Below, in pieces: positions 38,590-47,013 of a stretch of DNA of 64,000 nt. A model generated the notes under the pieces. That model saw nothing but the letters and a program-made list of their open reading frames with translations, was not told where the DNA came from and did no database searches. The translations under genes were made by a program, and so were the position numbers. The stretch comes from Roseovarius atlanticus (lineage in GTDB: Bacteria > Pseudomonadota > Alphaproteobacteria > Rhodobacterales > Rhodobacteraceae), in NCBI RefSeq assembly GCF_001441615.1, contig NZ_LAXJ01000010.1:1-64000 (forward strand), read 5' to 3'. Each line of letters begins with the position of its first letter. Within the stretch, counting starts at the first letter, position 1.

Positions 38590-39496
38590 CGTCTTGTCCT
38601 CTTTTCCTCTGGTCCGGGCGCGGGGTTGTCCCCGTCTTGACCGGGCCGGTTTCCTCTGTCAGCTGCGCCAATCCTTCCGCCCCGGCACGCAGCCAGAACA
38701 GGTCGTCGGCATAGGCCTCGCGCATCTCGCGCAAGGCGGTCTCGTCAAACGGTTGCCACTTTCCCGGCCCTTCGGGCAGGCGGGCAGGGTCGCCGCCGCG
38801 CTCGCGCACGATCCGGCGGAGCTGGCCCAGGCCGGGGCCTTGGTTCATCCAGTCTCGCGCATGGGCGCGCGGCATCGGGCCAAGCCCGCTCATATGTTCC
38901 AGCACCCGCTCGGGCAGACCGCCGAAAATCTCGTAGGGCAGCACACTCAGCTCAATACCCGGCAGCGCGCAGGCCACGTCCAGCACCACGTCGCGCCACA
39001 GCCGCGGCGAGGTCGCCAGCGCATCCAGCACCGCACGGTCCGGCACGCGATGCCCTCGCGCCACGCCGTAAGACACGACCGACGCCCAGAAACTGTCATG
39101 ACTGCGGATCGACAGGCAGGCCCGCGTCACCTGACCGTCGAAGGCATGGGCGAACCGCGCCAGCCGCTGACCGATATCGGGGTAGAGCCGCCCCTGCCGC
39201 AGGCAGCGGCGCGGCGCGCCGATCATGTTCTCGTCGCTGATCACCAGCACGCGCGTGCCCGCGCGGCGCTCCTTGGCGACGTTGATCGCGATACGGGCGC
39301 GCGCGCGGTCCAGCTGGTCCTGCGGCGGGCGCGGGCTGTCCACGGGCATCACCCCGGTCAGCAGACCGTCGCGCGTCTGTTTCGGGCCCCAGACGGTGAC
39401 CCCCATGCGCCCCAGCGCGGCGCGATTCTGGGCCAGGTAGGACTGGAACGTGGTTGTGGCCGTGCGGTGGGCCCCGATATGCAGAACAACGTCCAT
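38561..39496 (-). CDS. P-loop sulfotransferase-like protein
   Basis: A 311-residue soluble protein starting [21 protein letters not shown], which resembles the phosphosulfate-binding loop of sulfotransferase-superfamily proteins. Later [15 protein letters not shown] and [15 protein letters not shown] could be the second nucleotide contact region. The substrate is unknown. Its 3' end runs 29 bases into scpA, so the scpA ribosome site (GAGGACAAGACG) lies inside this gene. Conservation of such a pair would suggest a functional link, but I cannot test it. Confidence 0.66.
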   Translation of the reverse strand: MDVVLHIGAHRTATTTFQSYLAQNRAALGRMGVTVWGPKQTRDGLLTGVMPVDSPRPPQDQLDRARARIAINVAKERRAGTRVLVISDENMIGAPRRCLRQGRLYPDIGQRLARFAHAFDGQVTRACLSIRSHDSFWASVVSYGVARGHRVPDRAVLDALATSPRLWRDVVLDVACALPGIELSVLPYEIFGGLPERVLEHMSGLGPMPRAHARDWMNQGPGLGQLRRIVRERGGDPARLPEGPGKWQPFDETALREMREAYADDLFWLRAGAEGLAQLTEETGPVKTGTTPRPDQRKRGQDDGIEDRRLA

Positions 39497-39671
39497 GATC
39501 ACGCGCCTTTCCCGTGCGGCCCGCGTCATGCGGGCGGTCGACCTTGCGTCGCGCCAGCCTGCACCACGGGACCTGACCACGGGATTAACGGTAAGATTTT
39601 CGCGGCCCTGCGGCCAAACGGCCTTCGCATTCGGCGCATTCGCGCCTATATCTGGTCGAGCAGGAGGCCCG

Positions 39672-40127
39672 ATGCGAAAGCTTATCTTCATTTCTTTTCT
39701 GGCACTTACCGCGTCCAGCCTGGCGTGGGGCGCGGCGCGCGCAACCGACGGAACATCGCTCGACGGCATCATTTTGCCGGGCGAAAGCGTCGATTTGAAC
39801 GAATTTCTCTGGATAAAACGCCCCATCGTCGTCTTTGCCGACAACGCCTCGGATCCGCGCTTCATAGAACAGATGAACTTCATAACCGACCGGCTGGACG
39901 ATCTGGACCGGCGCGATGTGGTCGTGCTGACCGACACCGACCCCTCCGCCGACAGTGACTTGCGCCGCACCTTGCGCCCGCGAGGCTTCATGCTGGCGCT
40001 CATCGGCAAGGACGGCAAGGTCGAGCTGCGCAAACCCGCGCCATGGAGCGTGCGCGAGCTTTCGCGCGCGATCGACAAGATGCCCATCCGGCAACAGGAA
40101 ATCCGCGACCGGCTGAGCGGCAACTGA
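39672..40127 (+). CDS. DUF4174 family secreted protein
   Basis: A 151-residue exported protein: AGGAGG before ATG 39672, signal peptide MRKLIFISFLALTASSLAWG, and a thioredoxin-like mature domain (WIKRPIVVFADNASDPRFIEQMNFI, LRPRGFMLALIGKDGKVELRKPAPWSVREL) as in DUF4174. There is no CxxC, so redox catalysis is unlikely. The single gene is divergent from the P-loop gene and convergent with the lipoprotein gene. Confidence 0.84.
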   Translation: MRKLIFISFLALTASSLAWGAARATDGTSLDGIILPGESVDLNEFLWIKRPIVVFADNASDPRFIEQMNFITDRLDDLDRRDVVVLTDTDPSADSDLRRTLRPRGFMLALIGKDGKVELRKPAPWSVRELSRAIDKMPIRQQEIRDRLSGN

Positions 40128-40140
40128 TCGCGCGCACCGC

Positions 40141-40656
40141 TCATGCCCGATCTCCCGCCGCGACCACCAGAACCCGGTTGGCGCGGTCCATCAGCATCAG
40201 CGTGCCGTCGGTCGTCTCATAGGCCAGCACGGTTTCAGGCCGCATCAGCAGGCGGCGGAACTCCGCCCCCACCTTGCCCTCCATGCAGGGCCGCGCCTCC
40301 AGCCCCGCGCGGCGCATCTGCATCCCGAACGTGCGCTGCGTGTTGACCGCGTCCACCATCGCCGCGTCCGGCGTCATCTTTGGGTCGTCCAGCGCCGCCA
40401 CGCCCCGGCTGGGCAGCGCGCGCAGCATGTCGGGCACGTTGCGCTCCACCGGCACCGCAGCCCCGATGTCAGAGCTTACCAGCCGGAACGCCGCCGCAGC
40501 ACAGCGCGCCCTGGACGAAAACGCCAGCGTCTCGCCCAGGCTGAACCACGGCGCCAGCCGCGCCCGCATCGACGCCTCGTCATCGCGCGCGCAGGCCCCC
40601 AGGAGGACCGCGCCCGCCACCGCCGCCGGCAGGATATGAGGACCGCGCAGGTTCAC
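40141..40656 (-). CDS. lipoprotein of unknown function
   Basis: A 171-residue protein with a lipoprotein signal (HILPAAVAGAVLLGAC) giving a lipidated Cys22. The mature region has two further Cys (SRARCAAAAF and EARPCMEGK) and no family I recognise. The start is 4 bases after the pccA stop, so it is almost certainly co-transcribed with pccA. The reason for that linkage is unknown. Confidence 0.7.
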   Translation of the reverse strand: MNLRGPHILPAAVAGAVLLGACARDDEASMRARLAPWFSLGETLAFSSRARCAAAAFRLVSSDIGAAVPVERNVPDMLRALPSRGVAALDDPKMTPDAAMVDAVNTQRTFGMQMRRAGLEARPCMEGKVGAEFRRLLMRPETVLAYETTDGTLMLMDRANRVLVVAAGDRA

Positions 40657-40660
40657 CGGG

Positions 40661-42706
40661 TCATTCGAACTCCATGATCACGTCATCCACCGCCAGGCTG
40701 TCGCCCGGTCCGGCGTTGATCTTCGTCACCACGGCCTTGCGCTCGGCCCGCAGGATGTTTTCCATCTTCATCGCCTCCACGGTGCACAGCGCCTGGCCTT
40801 CTTGCACCTCGTCGCCTTCCGCGACGTTCACGCTGACGATCAGGCCCGGCATCGGGCAGAGCAGCATCTTCGATGTATCAGCGGCAAGTTTCTCGGGCAT
40901 TAACAGCGCCAGTTCCGCCTGCCGGGGTGTGCGCACATGCACCTTCAGGTCCGCGCCCCGGTTGCGGATGCGAAAACCCCCCGACACCTTGCCGACCTTC
41001 AGCACCAGCGTCTCGCCATCCACGTCCAGAACCGCCAGCGCGTCGCCCGGCGTCCAGCCGCTCGACACCCGGTGCGTGGCGCCATCGGCGAAGGTCACCG
41101 TCGCGCCATCGCGGTCAGCGGCAACGCTGACCTCGAAACTGATGCCCTGCAAACTGACGACCCAATCCTCGCCCACGCGGCGCTCGTGGTTGTCCATCCG
41201 CCCCGAGACCCGCGTGCGCCGGATCTCCGCCACCCGGTGCATCGCTGCACAACTGGCCGCGATCCGCCGCAGCGCCGCCTCTTCCAGTTCCACACCCTCG
41301 AACCCGTCGGGATATTCCTCGGCGATGAAGGCCGTGGTCATGTCGCCCGACACGAACTTGGGATGGTCCATCACCGCGCTCAGGAACGGCAGGTTGTGCC
41401 CGATCCCTTCCAGCTCGAAACTGTCCAGCGCCACGCGCATCGCCTCGATGGCCGCGCCCCGGTCGGGCGCCCAGGTGCACAGCTTGGCAATCATGGGGTC
41501 GTAATACATGGAAATCTCGCCGCCCTCGTAGACGCCGGTATCGTTGCGCACCGCCGTCTCGCCGGCCTCGGCCTCGTCCTGCCACTTGCCCTTGTCCAGC
41601 AAGGGGCCCGCGGCCACCTCCACCGGCGGGCGATAGCGCACCAGCCGCCCGATCGAGGGCAGGAAGTTGCGATAGGGATCTTCCGCATAGAGCCGGCTTT
41701 CCATCGCCCAGCCCGTCAGCGTGATATCGTCCTGGCTCAGCGACAGCGTTTCGCCCGCCGCCACGCGGATCATCTGCTCCACCAGGTCCACCCCGGTGAT
41801 CAGCTCGGTCACCGGATGCTCCACCTGCAGGCGCGTGTTCATCTCCAGGAAATAGAAATTCTTGTCGCCATCGACGATGAACTCCACCGTGCCCGCACTG
41901 GAATAGCCCACCGCATGGGCCAGCGCCAATGCCTGCTCGCCCATCGCCTTGCGCGTCTCGGCGTCCAGAAACGGGCTCGGCGCTTCCTCGATCACCTTCT
42001 GGTTCCGCCGCTGGATCGAACATTCCCGCTCGCCCAGGTACACCCCGTTGCCGTGGCTGTCGCACAGCACCTGGATCTCGATATGGCGCGGTTGCGTCAC
42101 GAATTTCTCGATGAACATCCGGTCATCGCCGAAACTCGATGCCGCCTCGTTTTTCGACGCCTGGAAGCCCTCGCGCACCTCCTCGGCATTCCATGCAATC
42201 CGCATCCCCTTGCCGCCGCCGCCCGCGCTGGCCTTCAGCATCACCGGAAACCCGATCTCTTCCGAAATCTTCAGCGCCTCGTCGGCATCCTCGATCAGGC
42301 CCATATGCCCCGGCACGGTGTTCACATCCGCCTCGGCCGCGATCTTCTTCGACGTAATCTTGTCACCCATCGCCTCGATGGCGGTCTTGGGCGGTCCGAT
42401 AAAGGCCACGCCCGCCTTCTCCAGCGCATCGGCGAACTTGGGGTTCTCCGACAGGAAGCCGTATCCGGGATGCACCGCCTCCGCCCCGGTCTGCTTGATC
42501 GCCCCCATCACCTTGTCGATGACGATATACGACTCCGACGCGGGCGGCGGGCCGATATGCACCGCCTCGTCGGCCATCTCCACGTGCAGCGCGTGGCGGT
42601 CGGCGTCCGAGTAAATCGCCACCGTCGATATGCCCATCTTGCGCGCCGTCTTGATGACACGGCAGGCGATCTCGCCACGGTTGGCGATCAGGATTTTCTT
42701 GAACAT
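40661..42706 (-). CDS. pccA: propionyl-CoA carboxylase alpha subunit (biotin carboxylase and carrier)
   Basis: A 681-residue biotin-dependent carboxylase subunit. It starts MFKKILIANRGEIACRVIKTARKMG, with the ATP-grasp biotin carboxylase domain in the first 450 residues, then a central BT domain that binds PccB, and a C-terminal biotin carrier with the AMKM lysine site (CTVEAMKMENILRAE). With PccB it forms methylmalonyl-CoA from propionyl-CoA. ATG 42706 fits the family; the upstream frame is a terminator region. Confidence 0.95.
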   Translation of the reverse strand: MFKKILIANRGEIACRVIKTARKMGISTVAIYSDADRHALHVEMADEAVHIGPPPASESYIVIDKVMGAIKQTGAEAVHPGYGFLSENPKFADALEKAGVAFIGPPKTAIEAMGDKITSKKIAAEADVNTVPGHMGLIEDADEALKISEEIGFPVMLKASAGGGGKGMRIAWNAEEVREGFQASKNEAASSFGDDRMFIEKFVTQPRHIEIQVLCDSHGNGVYLGERECSIQRRNQKVIEEAPSPFLDAETRKAMGEQALALAHAVGYSSAGTVEFIVDGDKNFYFLEMNTRLQVEHPVTELITGVDLVEQMIRVAAGETLSLSQDDITLTGWAMESRLYAEDPYRNFLPSIGRLVRYRPPVEVAAGPLLDKGKWQDEAEAGETAVRNDTGVYEGGEISMYYDPMIAKLCTWAPDRGAAIEAMRVALDSFELEGIGHNLPFLSAVMDHPKFVSGDMTTAFIAEEYPDGFEGVELEEAALRRIAASCAAMHRVAEIRRTRVSGRMDNHERRVGEDWVVSLQGISFEVSVAADRDGATVTFADGATHRVSSGWTPGDALAVLDVDGETLVLKVGKVSGGFRIRNRGADLKVHVRTPRQAELALLMPEKLAADTSKMLLCPMPGLIVSVNVAEGDEVQEGQALCTVEAMKMENILRAERKAVVTKINAGPGDSLAVDDVIMEFE

Positions 42707-42763
42707 CTCACGTCCCCTTTGGTCTTGCCCGCCCCGGCGCAGCCGCCGGACGGGGATGATACG

Positions 42764-42799
42764 AAAAAACCACCGCCCCGCTGCCGCGAGGGGTGGTTT
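42764..42799 (-). terminator. Rho-independent terminator after the small lipoprotein gene
   Basis: On the minus strand, AAACCACC pairs with GGTGGTTT, with an inner G-C extension, and is followed by a run of T (complement of 42764-42769). It lies 41 bases past the stop of the lipoprotein gene at 42841-43047 and just before pccA, implying that pccA has its own promoter within the remaining 57 bases or relies on read-through. Confidence 0.8.
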
Positions 42800-42840
42800 C
42801 ATTCAGGTCGAGCCGCCCGGTGACGGGCGCGGAATTCAGG

Positions 42841-43047
42841 TTAGCGGCACTTGCCCGGGTAGACCTGGCAGAAGGCCACGTTGCCCGCGGCCCCCACGGC
42901 CGCCCCGGTAAGCAGAGATCCCCCCACGACAGCCGCCGCGCCGGTGCCCGCGGCCCCGCCGAACAGCGCCTGTTCGGGCACTGTGTTGCCGCAGGCCGCA
43001 AGCGGACCCAAAAGCCCCAGAACAAGGAAAGGTTTGACGAACTGCAT
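42841..43047 (-). CDS. small glycine-zipper lipoprotein
   Basis: A 68-residue protein. The signal ends in a lipobox (GLLGPLAAC, Cys19). The mature part is almost entirely a Gly/Ala zipper (FGGAAGTGAAAVVGGSLLTGAAVGAAGNVAF) with two Cys in a short basic end (CQVYPGKCR). It resembles the lipoprotein at 2374-2637 in design. It probably sits in the envelope; the role is unknown. A terminator follows. Confidence 0.75.
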   Translation of the reverse strand: MQFVKPFLVLGLLGPLAACGNTVPEQALFGGAAGTGAAAVVGGSLLTGAAVGAAGNVAFCQVYPGKCR

Positions 43048-43420
43048 CGGAAATCGCCTCGCGCGCTGTGGTTATGACTGCGCGCACTCAATGCGATGGC
43101 AGGCGCCGCGTCAAAGCCGTCACGTGCACGGCGCCGGTTTTGGGCAACCTCTTGCCGAATATCGCAAGGCATTGACGATGCATCAAAAAAGGGCGGCCTT
43201 TGCAATGCTGCGAAAGGCCGCCCATCAGGGGAAGGGTAACGGTTTAGACGGTATGTCTCGGCCCATTGGGGAAAGGCCGCCACTACAAGTCTTAAGTTGC
43301 CCGCAATCTGACGTTGCGCCAAGCGCGAATGTTCTGCCGCGACGTGATCGGCTGTATTTCGCGTGTATTTCCAAGGCGTCGGCAAAAACGTGCCTAAATA
43401 AAGGACCGAAGCGGAACAAC
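43048..43420. other. 373-base gap without a protein gene
   Basis: This stretch contains the promoter region of the small lipoprotein gene, a strong minus-strand terminator at 43185-43223 and, upstream of that on the minus strand, about 200 bases that could be the 3' UTR of the gene at 43421 or a small RNA. The word GGCGGCCTTTC occurs twice on the minus strand (near 43260 and in the terminator). No frame over 60 codons has protein character. Confidence 0.5.
43185..43223 (-). terminator. strong Rho-independent terminator, minus strand
   Basis: A perfect 11-bp stem, GGGCGGCCTTT/AAAGGCCGCCC (43191-43201, 43213-43223), is followed on the minus strand by six T (complement of 43185-43190). It is about 200 bases beyond the nearest minus-strand coding end (43421), which is far for an ordinary mRNA terminator and raises the possibility of a separate small transcript. 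Confidence 0.8.
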
Positions 43421-43780
43421 TCATTCCCAGCCCCCTCCGTCGAAGGCCTCGGGAAAGGCGCGCTGCGCCGCCGGGACGTCCAGAATCAGCAACGCCTCGT
43501 AGCTTTCCGAATCGAACGGATCGTCCGCCGGCAGCACTTCGCGCCCAAAGAGCCAGCTCAGCCGTCCGGCATCCAGATTGCCCCGCTCGAAGGGCTGATC
43601 GCCGAAATGCTCCCACAAGGCACGGACAAAGGCCGTGTCGGCCCGCTTGTCGGCGGGGCGCCGGTCGCGATAGCGCTCGCGCCGCACGATGGCGGTGGCC
43701 CCCTTGGGGTTGGCGCGGCGGATGGTGAACTGGAAGTCAGAGCCGGGCAGACGCCCCGGAAAGCCGCGGTGCTTGATCAT
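43421..43780 (-). CDS. unrecognised protein (119 aa)
   Basis: A 119-residue soluble protein beginning MIKHRGFPGRLPGSDFQFTIRRANPKG. Its N-terminal half is basic and the C-terminal half acidic (FDSESYEALLILDVPAAQRAF). No signal peptide, helix or known motif is evident. It is part of the row of small genes between pccB and pccA. Presence in this conserved-looking neighbourhood and normal codon character support a real gene. Confidence 0.62.
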   Translation of the reverse strand: MIKHRGFPGRLPGSDFQFTIRRANPKGATAIVRRERYRDRRPADKRADTAFVRALWEHFGDQPFERGNLDAGRLSWLFGREVLPADDPFDSESYEALLILDVPAAQRAFPEAFDGGGWE

Positions 43781-43873
43781 GACCCGCCTCCGCCATTGCG
43801 CAGGGACCGCCGCCAGGTCTTGTTCAGGGTCAGGACAGGCCCGAGGGCCTGCCCTTGTCGTGTATCCGCGTGC

Positions 43874-44020
43874 TTACTTGAGCTTGCCGGTGTAGGTCGG
43901 CTCGGTCGAGATCGGCTCGGGATCGACCACGACGAATTCTTCTTCTTGCTGCTGCTGGCCGCAGGCTGCCACGAGGGCAACCAGACCAACCGCGAGGATG
44001 CTCTTGATGCTGTTCGACAT
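43874..44020 (-). CDS. 48-residue lipoprotein
   Basis: A very short gene, ATG 44020 to TAA 43874, with GGAG ten bases before the start. The product begins MSNSIKSILAVGLVALVAAC, an ideal lipoprotein signal with Cys20, followed by GQQQQEEEF, VVVDPEPISTEPTYTGKLK. The Gln/Glu and acidic Pro-rich tail should be extracellular to the membrane. Small entericidin-like or spacer lipoproteins look like this, but I cannot name it. Confidence 0.75.
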   Translation of the reverse strand: MSNSIKSILAVGLVALVAACGQQQQEEEFVVVDPEPISTEPTYTGKLK

Positions 44021-44234
44021 TTTAGTCTCCTGTCTCTGTACTCCAACAGATGACGCGCAGAACGCCCCACCTGCCCCTCGTTCAAGGGATGGGTCACGGG
44101 TTTGTAACCGAGGGTGAACATAACGGAATCCGCCTGATTTTCATACGTGGCCGGCGCAATCCCGCCCGTCTGTGTCTGGAAAGCCTCAAACCGGCAGAGG
44201 CCTGCGCTTTGATGCGCAAGATATTGTGCTTCCA

Positions 44235-44639
44235 TCAGAACAGCTCCAAGATACAGGCGGCGTCCGCGATCGAGAAACTCTCGAAAATCTGCGCCACATC
44301 GGGGTCGAACTGCCCGAATTGCGACGGCCTGTCGGCCAGCGAGATCACCACGCGATCCGGGGTCGTTTCGGCCATGTCGATCCGCTCCAGCGCGAAATCG
44401 TTGCACAGGTATTCAAGGTCGGCGGTCTGCGCCTCGAAGTCCTCCGCTCCGGTAAAGCCCTCGGCCACGAAGCGAAAGCGCACCGTCAGCCCCATCGCCG
44501 CCTCGCCGGTGATGACCTCCTGCAGTTCCGCCTCCAGCCCCGACGGCAGGACAAGGCGCTCCTCCTCTTGCGCCCTGCCCTGCTCTGGGGCGGCCAGCGC
44601 CATCAGCGCGGCCAGCGTCCCTGCACATATGCCCTTCAT
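44235..44639 (-). CDS. secreted protein, probably DUF6497
   Basis: A 134-residue exported protein with signal MKGICAGTLAALMALAAP. The mature part LVLPSGLEAELQEVITGEAAMGLTVRFRFVAEGF and a C-terminus DAACILELF with a Cys fit the DUF6497 family as I remember it, seen beside pcc genes in Rhodobacteraceae. ATG 44639 overlaps the stop of the preceding gene as ATGA, which decides against the longer start. Confidence 0.7.
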   Translation of the reverse strand: MKGICAGTLAALMALAAPEQGRAQEEERLVLPSGLEAELQEVITGEAAMGLTVRFRFVAEGFTGAEDFEAQTADLEYLCNDFALERIDMAETTPDRVVISLADRPSQFGQFDPDVAQIFESFSIADAACILELF

Positions 44640-44968
44640 CGCGCCCACCTCGTCCAGCGTGCCACATGGCCCGGATCGGCGAGCAGTGCCGCGATGGTCT
44701 CCTCCAGCCGGGTGCGGTCATGCCGCCCCTCGACCTGCCCGCCCGCGGTCACGGTGACGCCATCGCCGGCCTCGGCCACCCGCACCACCGGCGCAAACCC
44801 CCGCACGTTTTGCAACGCGCGCCAAAGGTCCTGCCGCACCTGCTGCGCCAGCGCCCGCTTGCGCAGCGGGCCAAAACGCGCCTCGGCGCTCACGTCGAAC
44901 CGTACCGGCACCCGCCGCGCCACGGTCACGGCGCCGTCCTCGCGCAGAATGTGAAACCCCCGGCTCAT
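44636..44968 (-). CDS. unrecognised protein (110 aa)
   Basis: A 110-residue basic, soluble protein beginning MSRGFHILREDGAVTVARRVPVRFDVSAEA. It has an Arg-rich centre (FGPLRKRALAQQVRQDLWRAL) and the segment GDGVTVTAGGQVEGRHDRTR, with no known motif. It is translationally coupled to the DUF6497-like gene and separated from pccB by a palindrome that may terminate or stabilise the pccB message. Confidence 0.62.
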   Translation of the reverse strand: MSRGFHILREDGAVTVARRVPVRFDVSAEARFGPLRKRALAQQVRQDLWRALQNVRGFAPVVRVAEAGDGVTVTAGGQVEGRHDRTRLEETIAALLADPGHVARWTRWAR

Positions 44969-44994
44969 CTCACTTCGTACCTTCGACCATTCCC

Positions 44995-45048
44995 GTAGGG
45001 TGGGTGAAAACCCACCATCCCCGCCGCGTGGGCTTTCGCCCACCCTAC
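44995..45048. repeat. REP-like palindrome between pccB and downstream genes
   Basis: GTAGGGTGGG (44995-45004) pairs with CCCACCCTAC (45039-45048). Between them are two smaller hairpins, GGTGGGTGAAAACCCACC and GTGGGCTTTCGCCCAC. The first half recurs at 49896-49917. It lies 7 bases after the pccB stop and may act as terminator or mRNA-stabilising structure. Confidence 0.75.
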
Positions 45049-45055
45049 GCCATCC

Positions 45056-46588
45056 TCAAAGCGGAATATTGTCGTGCTTCTTCCACGGCAGCTTGCGCTT
45101 CTTGTGGCGCAGCGCCGCAAAGGCCCGGCTCACCCGCTTGCGCGTGCTGCGCGGCTGGATCACCTCGTCGATGAACCCGCGTTCGGCCGCCACGAAGGGG
45201 TTGGCAAAGCGTGCCTCGTAATCCGCCGTATGCTTGGCGATCTTCTCGGCATCGCCCAGGTCACCCCGGTGGATGATCTCGGTCGCGCCCTTGGCGCCCA
45301 TCACCGCGATCTCGGAGGTGGGCCAGGCATAGTTGATGTCCCCCCGCAGATGCTTGGAGCTCATCACTACATAGGCCCCGCCATAGGCCTTGCGCGTGAT
45401 CACCGTCACCTTCGGCACCGTCGCCTCGCCGTAGGCAAAGAGCAGCTTCGCGCCGTGTTTGATCACGCCGTTATGCTCCTGGCTGGTGCCGGGCAGGAAA
45501 CCGGGCACATCCACGAAGGTCAAGATCGGGATCTCGAAGCAGTCGCAGAACCGCACGAACCTTGCCGCCTTGCGGGAACTGTCGATGTCCAGACACCCGG
45601 CCAGCACCATCGGCTGGTTCGCAACCACGCCCACCGTGCGGCCCTCGAGGCGAATGAACCCGGTGACCATGTTCTTCGCGAAATCCTCCTGGATCTCATA
45701 GAAATCGCCCTCGTCGGCGACCTTAACGATCAACTCCTTCATGTCATAGGGCATGTTGGGGTTGTCGGGGATCAGCGTATCCAGGCTCGTCTCGGCGCGG
45801 TCCGGGTCGTCGAAGAACGGGCGCACCGGCACCGGCTCGCGGTTGTTCAGCGGCAGGAAGTCCACCAGCCGCCGCACCTCGGCCATCGCTTCCACGTCAT
45901 TCTCGAACGCCCCGTCTGCGACGGAGGATTTTTTCGTGTGGGTCGAGGCCCCGCCCAGCTCTTCCGCCGTGACCTGCTCGTTGGTGACGGTCTTGACCAC
46001 GTCAGGGCCCGTCACGAACATGTAGGAACTGTCGCGCACCATGAAGATGAAGTCGGTCATCGCCGGCGAATAGACCGCGCCCCCCGCACAAGGGCCGGTG
46101 ATCACGCTGATCTGCGGCACCACGCCCGACGCCTCGATATTGCGCTGGAACACCTCGCCATAACCGGCCAGCGAGTCCACACCTTCCTGAATGCGCGCCC
46201 CGCCACTGTCGTTGATGCCGATCACGGGCGCGCCGTTCTGCATCGCCATGTCCATGATCTTGCAGATCTTCATCGCGTGGGTATGCGACACCGATCCGCC
46301 CAGCACGGTGAAATCCTGGCTGAAGACATAGACCTGCCGCCCGTTGATGGTGCCCCAGCCGGTCACCACGCCGTCGCCATAGGGCCGGTTCTTCTCCATC
46401 CCGAAATCGGTACAGCGATGGGCCACGAACATGTCGAACTCTTCGAAACTGTCCTCGTCCAGCAAAAGGTCGATCCGCTCGCGCGCCGTCAGCTTGCCCT
46501 TTTCGTGCTGCGCATCGATCCGCTTTTGCCCGCCGCCCAGCCGCGCGTTGCCGCGCCGCGTGTCCAGTTCCTGCAGGATATCTTTCAT
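45056..46588 (-). CDS. pccB: propionyl-CoA carboxylase beta subunit
   Basis: A 510-residue carboxyltransferase that moves CO2 from biotin on PccA to propionyl-CoA. It begins [20 protein letters not shown]. The N-terminal CoA-binding domain includes [25 protein letters not shown] and [20 protein letters not shown]; the C-terminal half includes [29 protein letters not shown] and the biotin-contact region [21 protein letters not shown] 46588 fits the family. Upstream are TTTGCAAA-like words probably bound by PccR. Confidence 0.96.
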   Translation of the reverse strand: MKDILQELDTRRGNARLGGGQKRIDAQHEKGKLTARERIDLLLDEDSFEEFDMFVAHRCTDFGMEKNRPYGDGVVTGWGTINGRQVYVFSQDFTVLGGSVSHTHAMKICKIMDMAMQNGAPVIGINDSGGARIQEGVDSLAGYGEVFQRNIEASGVVPQISVITGPCAGGAVYSPAMTDFIFMVRDSSYMFVTGPDVVKTVTNEQVTAEELGGASTHTKKSSVADGAFENDVEAMAEVRRLVDFLPLNNREPVPVRPFFDDPDRAETSLDTLIPDNPNMPYDMKELIVKVADEGDFYEIQEDFAKNMVTGFIRLEGRTVGVVANQPMVLAGCLDIDSSRKAARFVRFCDCFEIPILTFVDVPGFLPGTSQEHNGVIKHGAKLLFAYGEATVPKVTVITRKAYGGAYVVMSSKHLRGDINYAWPTSEIAVMGAKGATEIIHRGDLGDAEKIAKHTADYEARFANPFVAAERGFIDEVIQPRSTRKRVSRAFAALRHKKRKLPWKKHDNIPL

Positions 46589-46647
46589 GCTGTCCCCCTC
46601 GTTGACTGGCGAGACCCTACTGCGTGCGCTGACCGCGTCCAAGAGGA

Positions 46648-46705
46648 TTTCCGCAAATTTGCCAAATCTCGCGAAGCACGAATTGCTAACCTGCAAATCT
46701 GCAAA
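46648..46705 (-). promoter_or_regulatory. candidate PccR operator cluster upstream of pccB
   Basis: Two clusters of TTTGCAAA-like words lie in the pccB leader. On the minus strand, TTTGCAGATTTGCA covers 46705-46692 and TTTGGCAAATTTGCGGAAA covers 46666-46648. The Rhodobacter sphaeroides PccR is known to recognise paired TTTGCAAA words upstream of pccB. The spacing here is not identical to that published pattern, so which pair is bound is inference. Confidence 0.65.
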
Positions 46706-46732
46706 GTCGGCGCTCGCTCTGGCGTCCACTTC

Positions 46733-46949
46733 GCGCGGAATCGAGGCGCGGCCTTGCCGCGCCGCCGCGCGATCGTCCGCTGACCGAAAGGCGATTGCTG
46801 GAAATCGCCGAAAGGGGGGGCCGACCCCCGGTCTGGCGATTGGATGAGGTAGGCGCGCCGATTTGAGGGAATTCGGATTTGGCTATCATAAAGTGCCCCG
46901 AAAAACCGTTAGCTCGCCAGCCCGCGGTCTGGCAATCGCCCGGCACCCC
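46733..46949 (+). repeat. dispersed intergenic repeat, copy B
   Basis: About 217 bp matching copies A (24725) and C (49695). It shares GCGCGGAATC at the left, ATCGTCCGCTGACCGAAAGG, a GGCGATT/AATCGCC hairpin with a different loop than copy A, the G-run/C-run, GGTCTGGCGATTGG, ATAAAGTGCCCCGAA and the right end CGCGGTCTGGCAATCGCCCGG. It fills the region between the pccB operator and the transporter gene at 47014, so the 425-base gap is fully accounted for. Confidence 0.85.
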
Positions 46950-47013
46950 TCGTCACACCCTCTTACCCCGTCCCATCTGGACATCCCCCGCGCTCCGGGA
47001 TAGCGCCTTTGCC

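Noticed and set aside
43172..43186. TTGAC-ATCAA resembling an FNR box near the terminator
   Set aside because: The spacer is five bases instead of four, and it overlaps the T run of a terminator, so it is not positioned to drive a gene.
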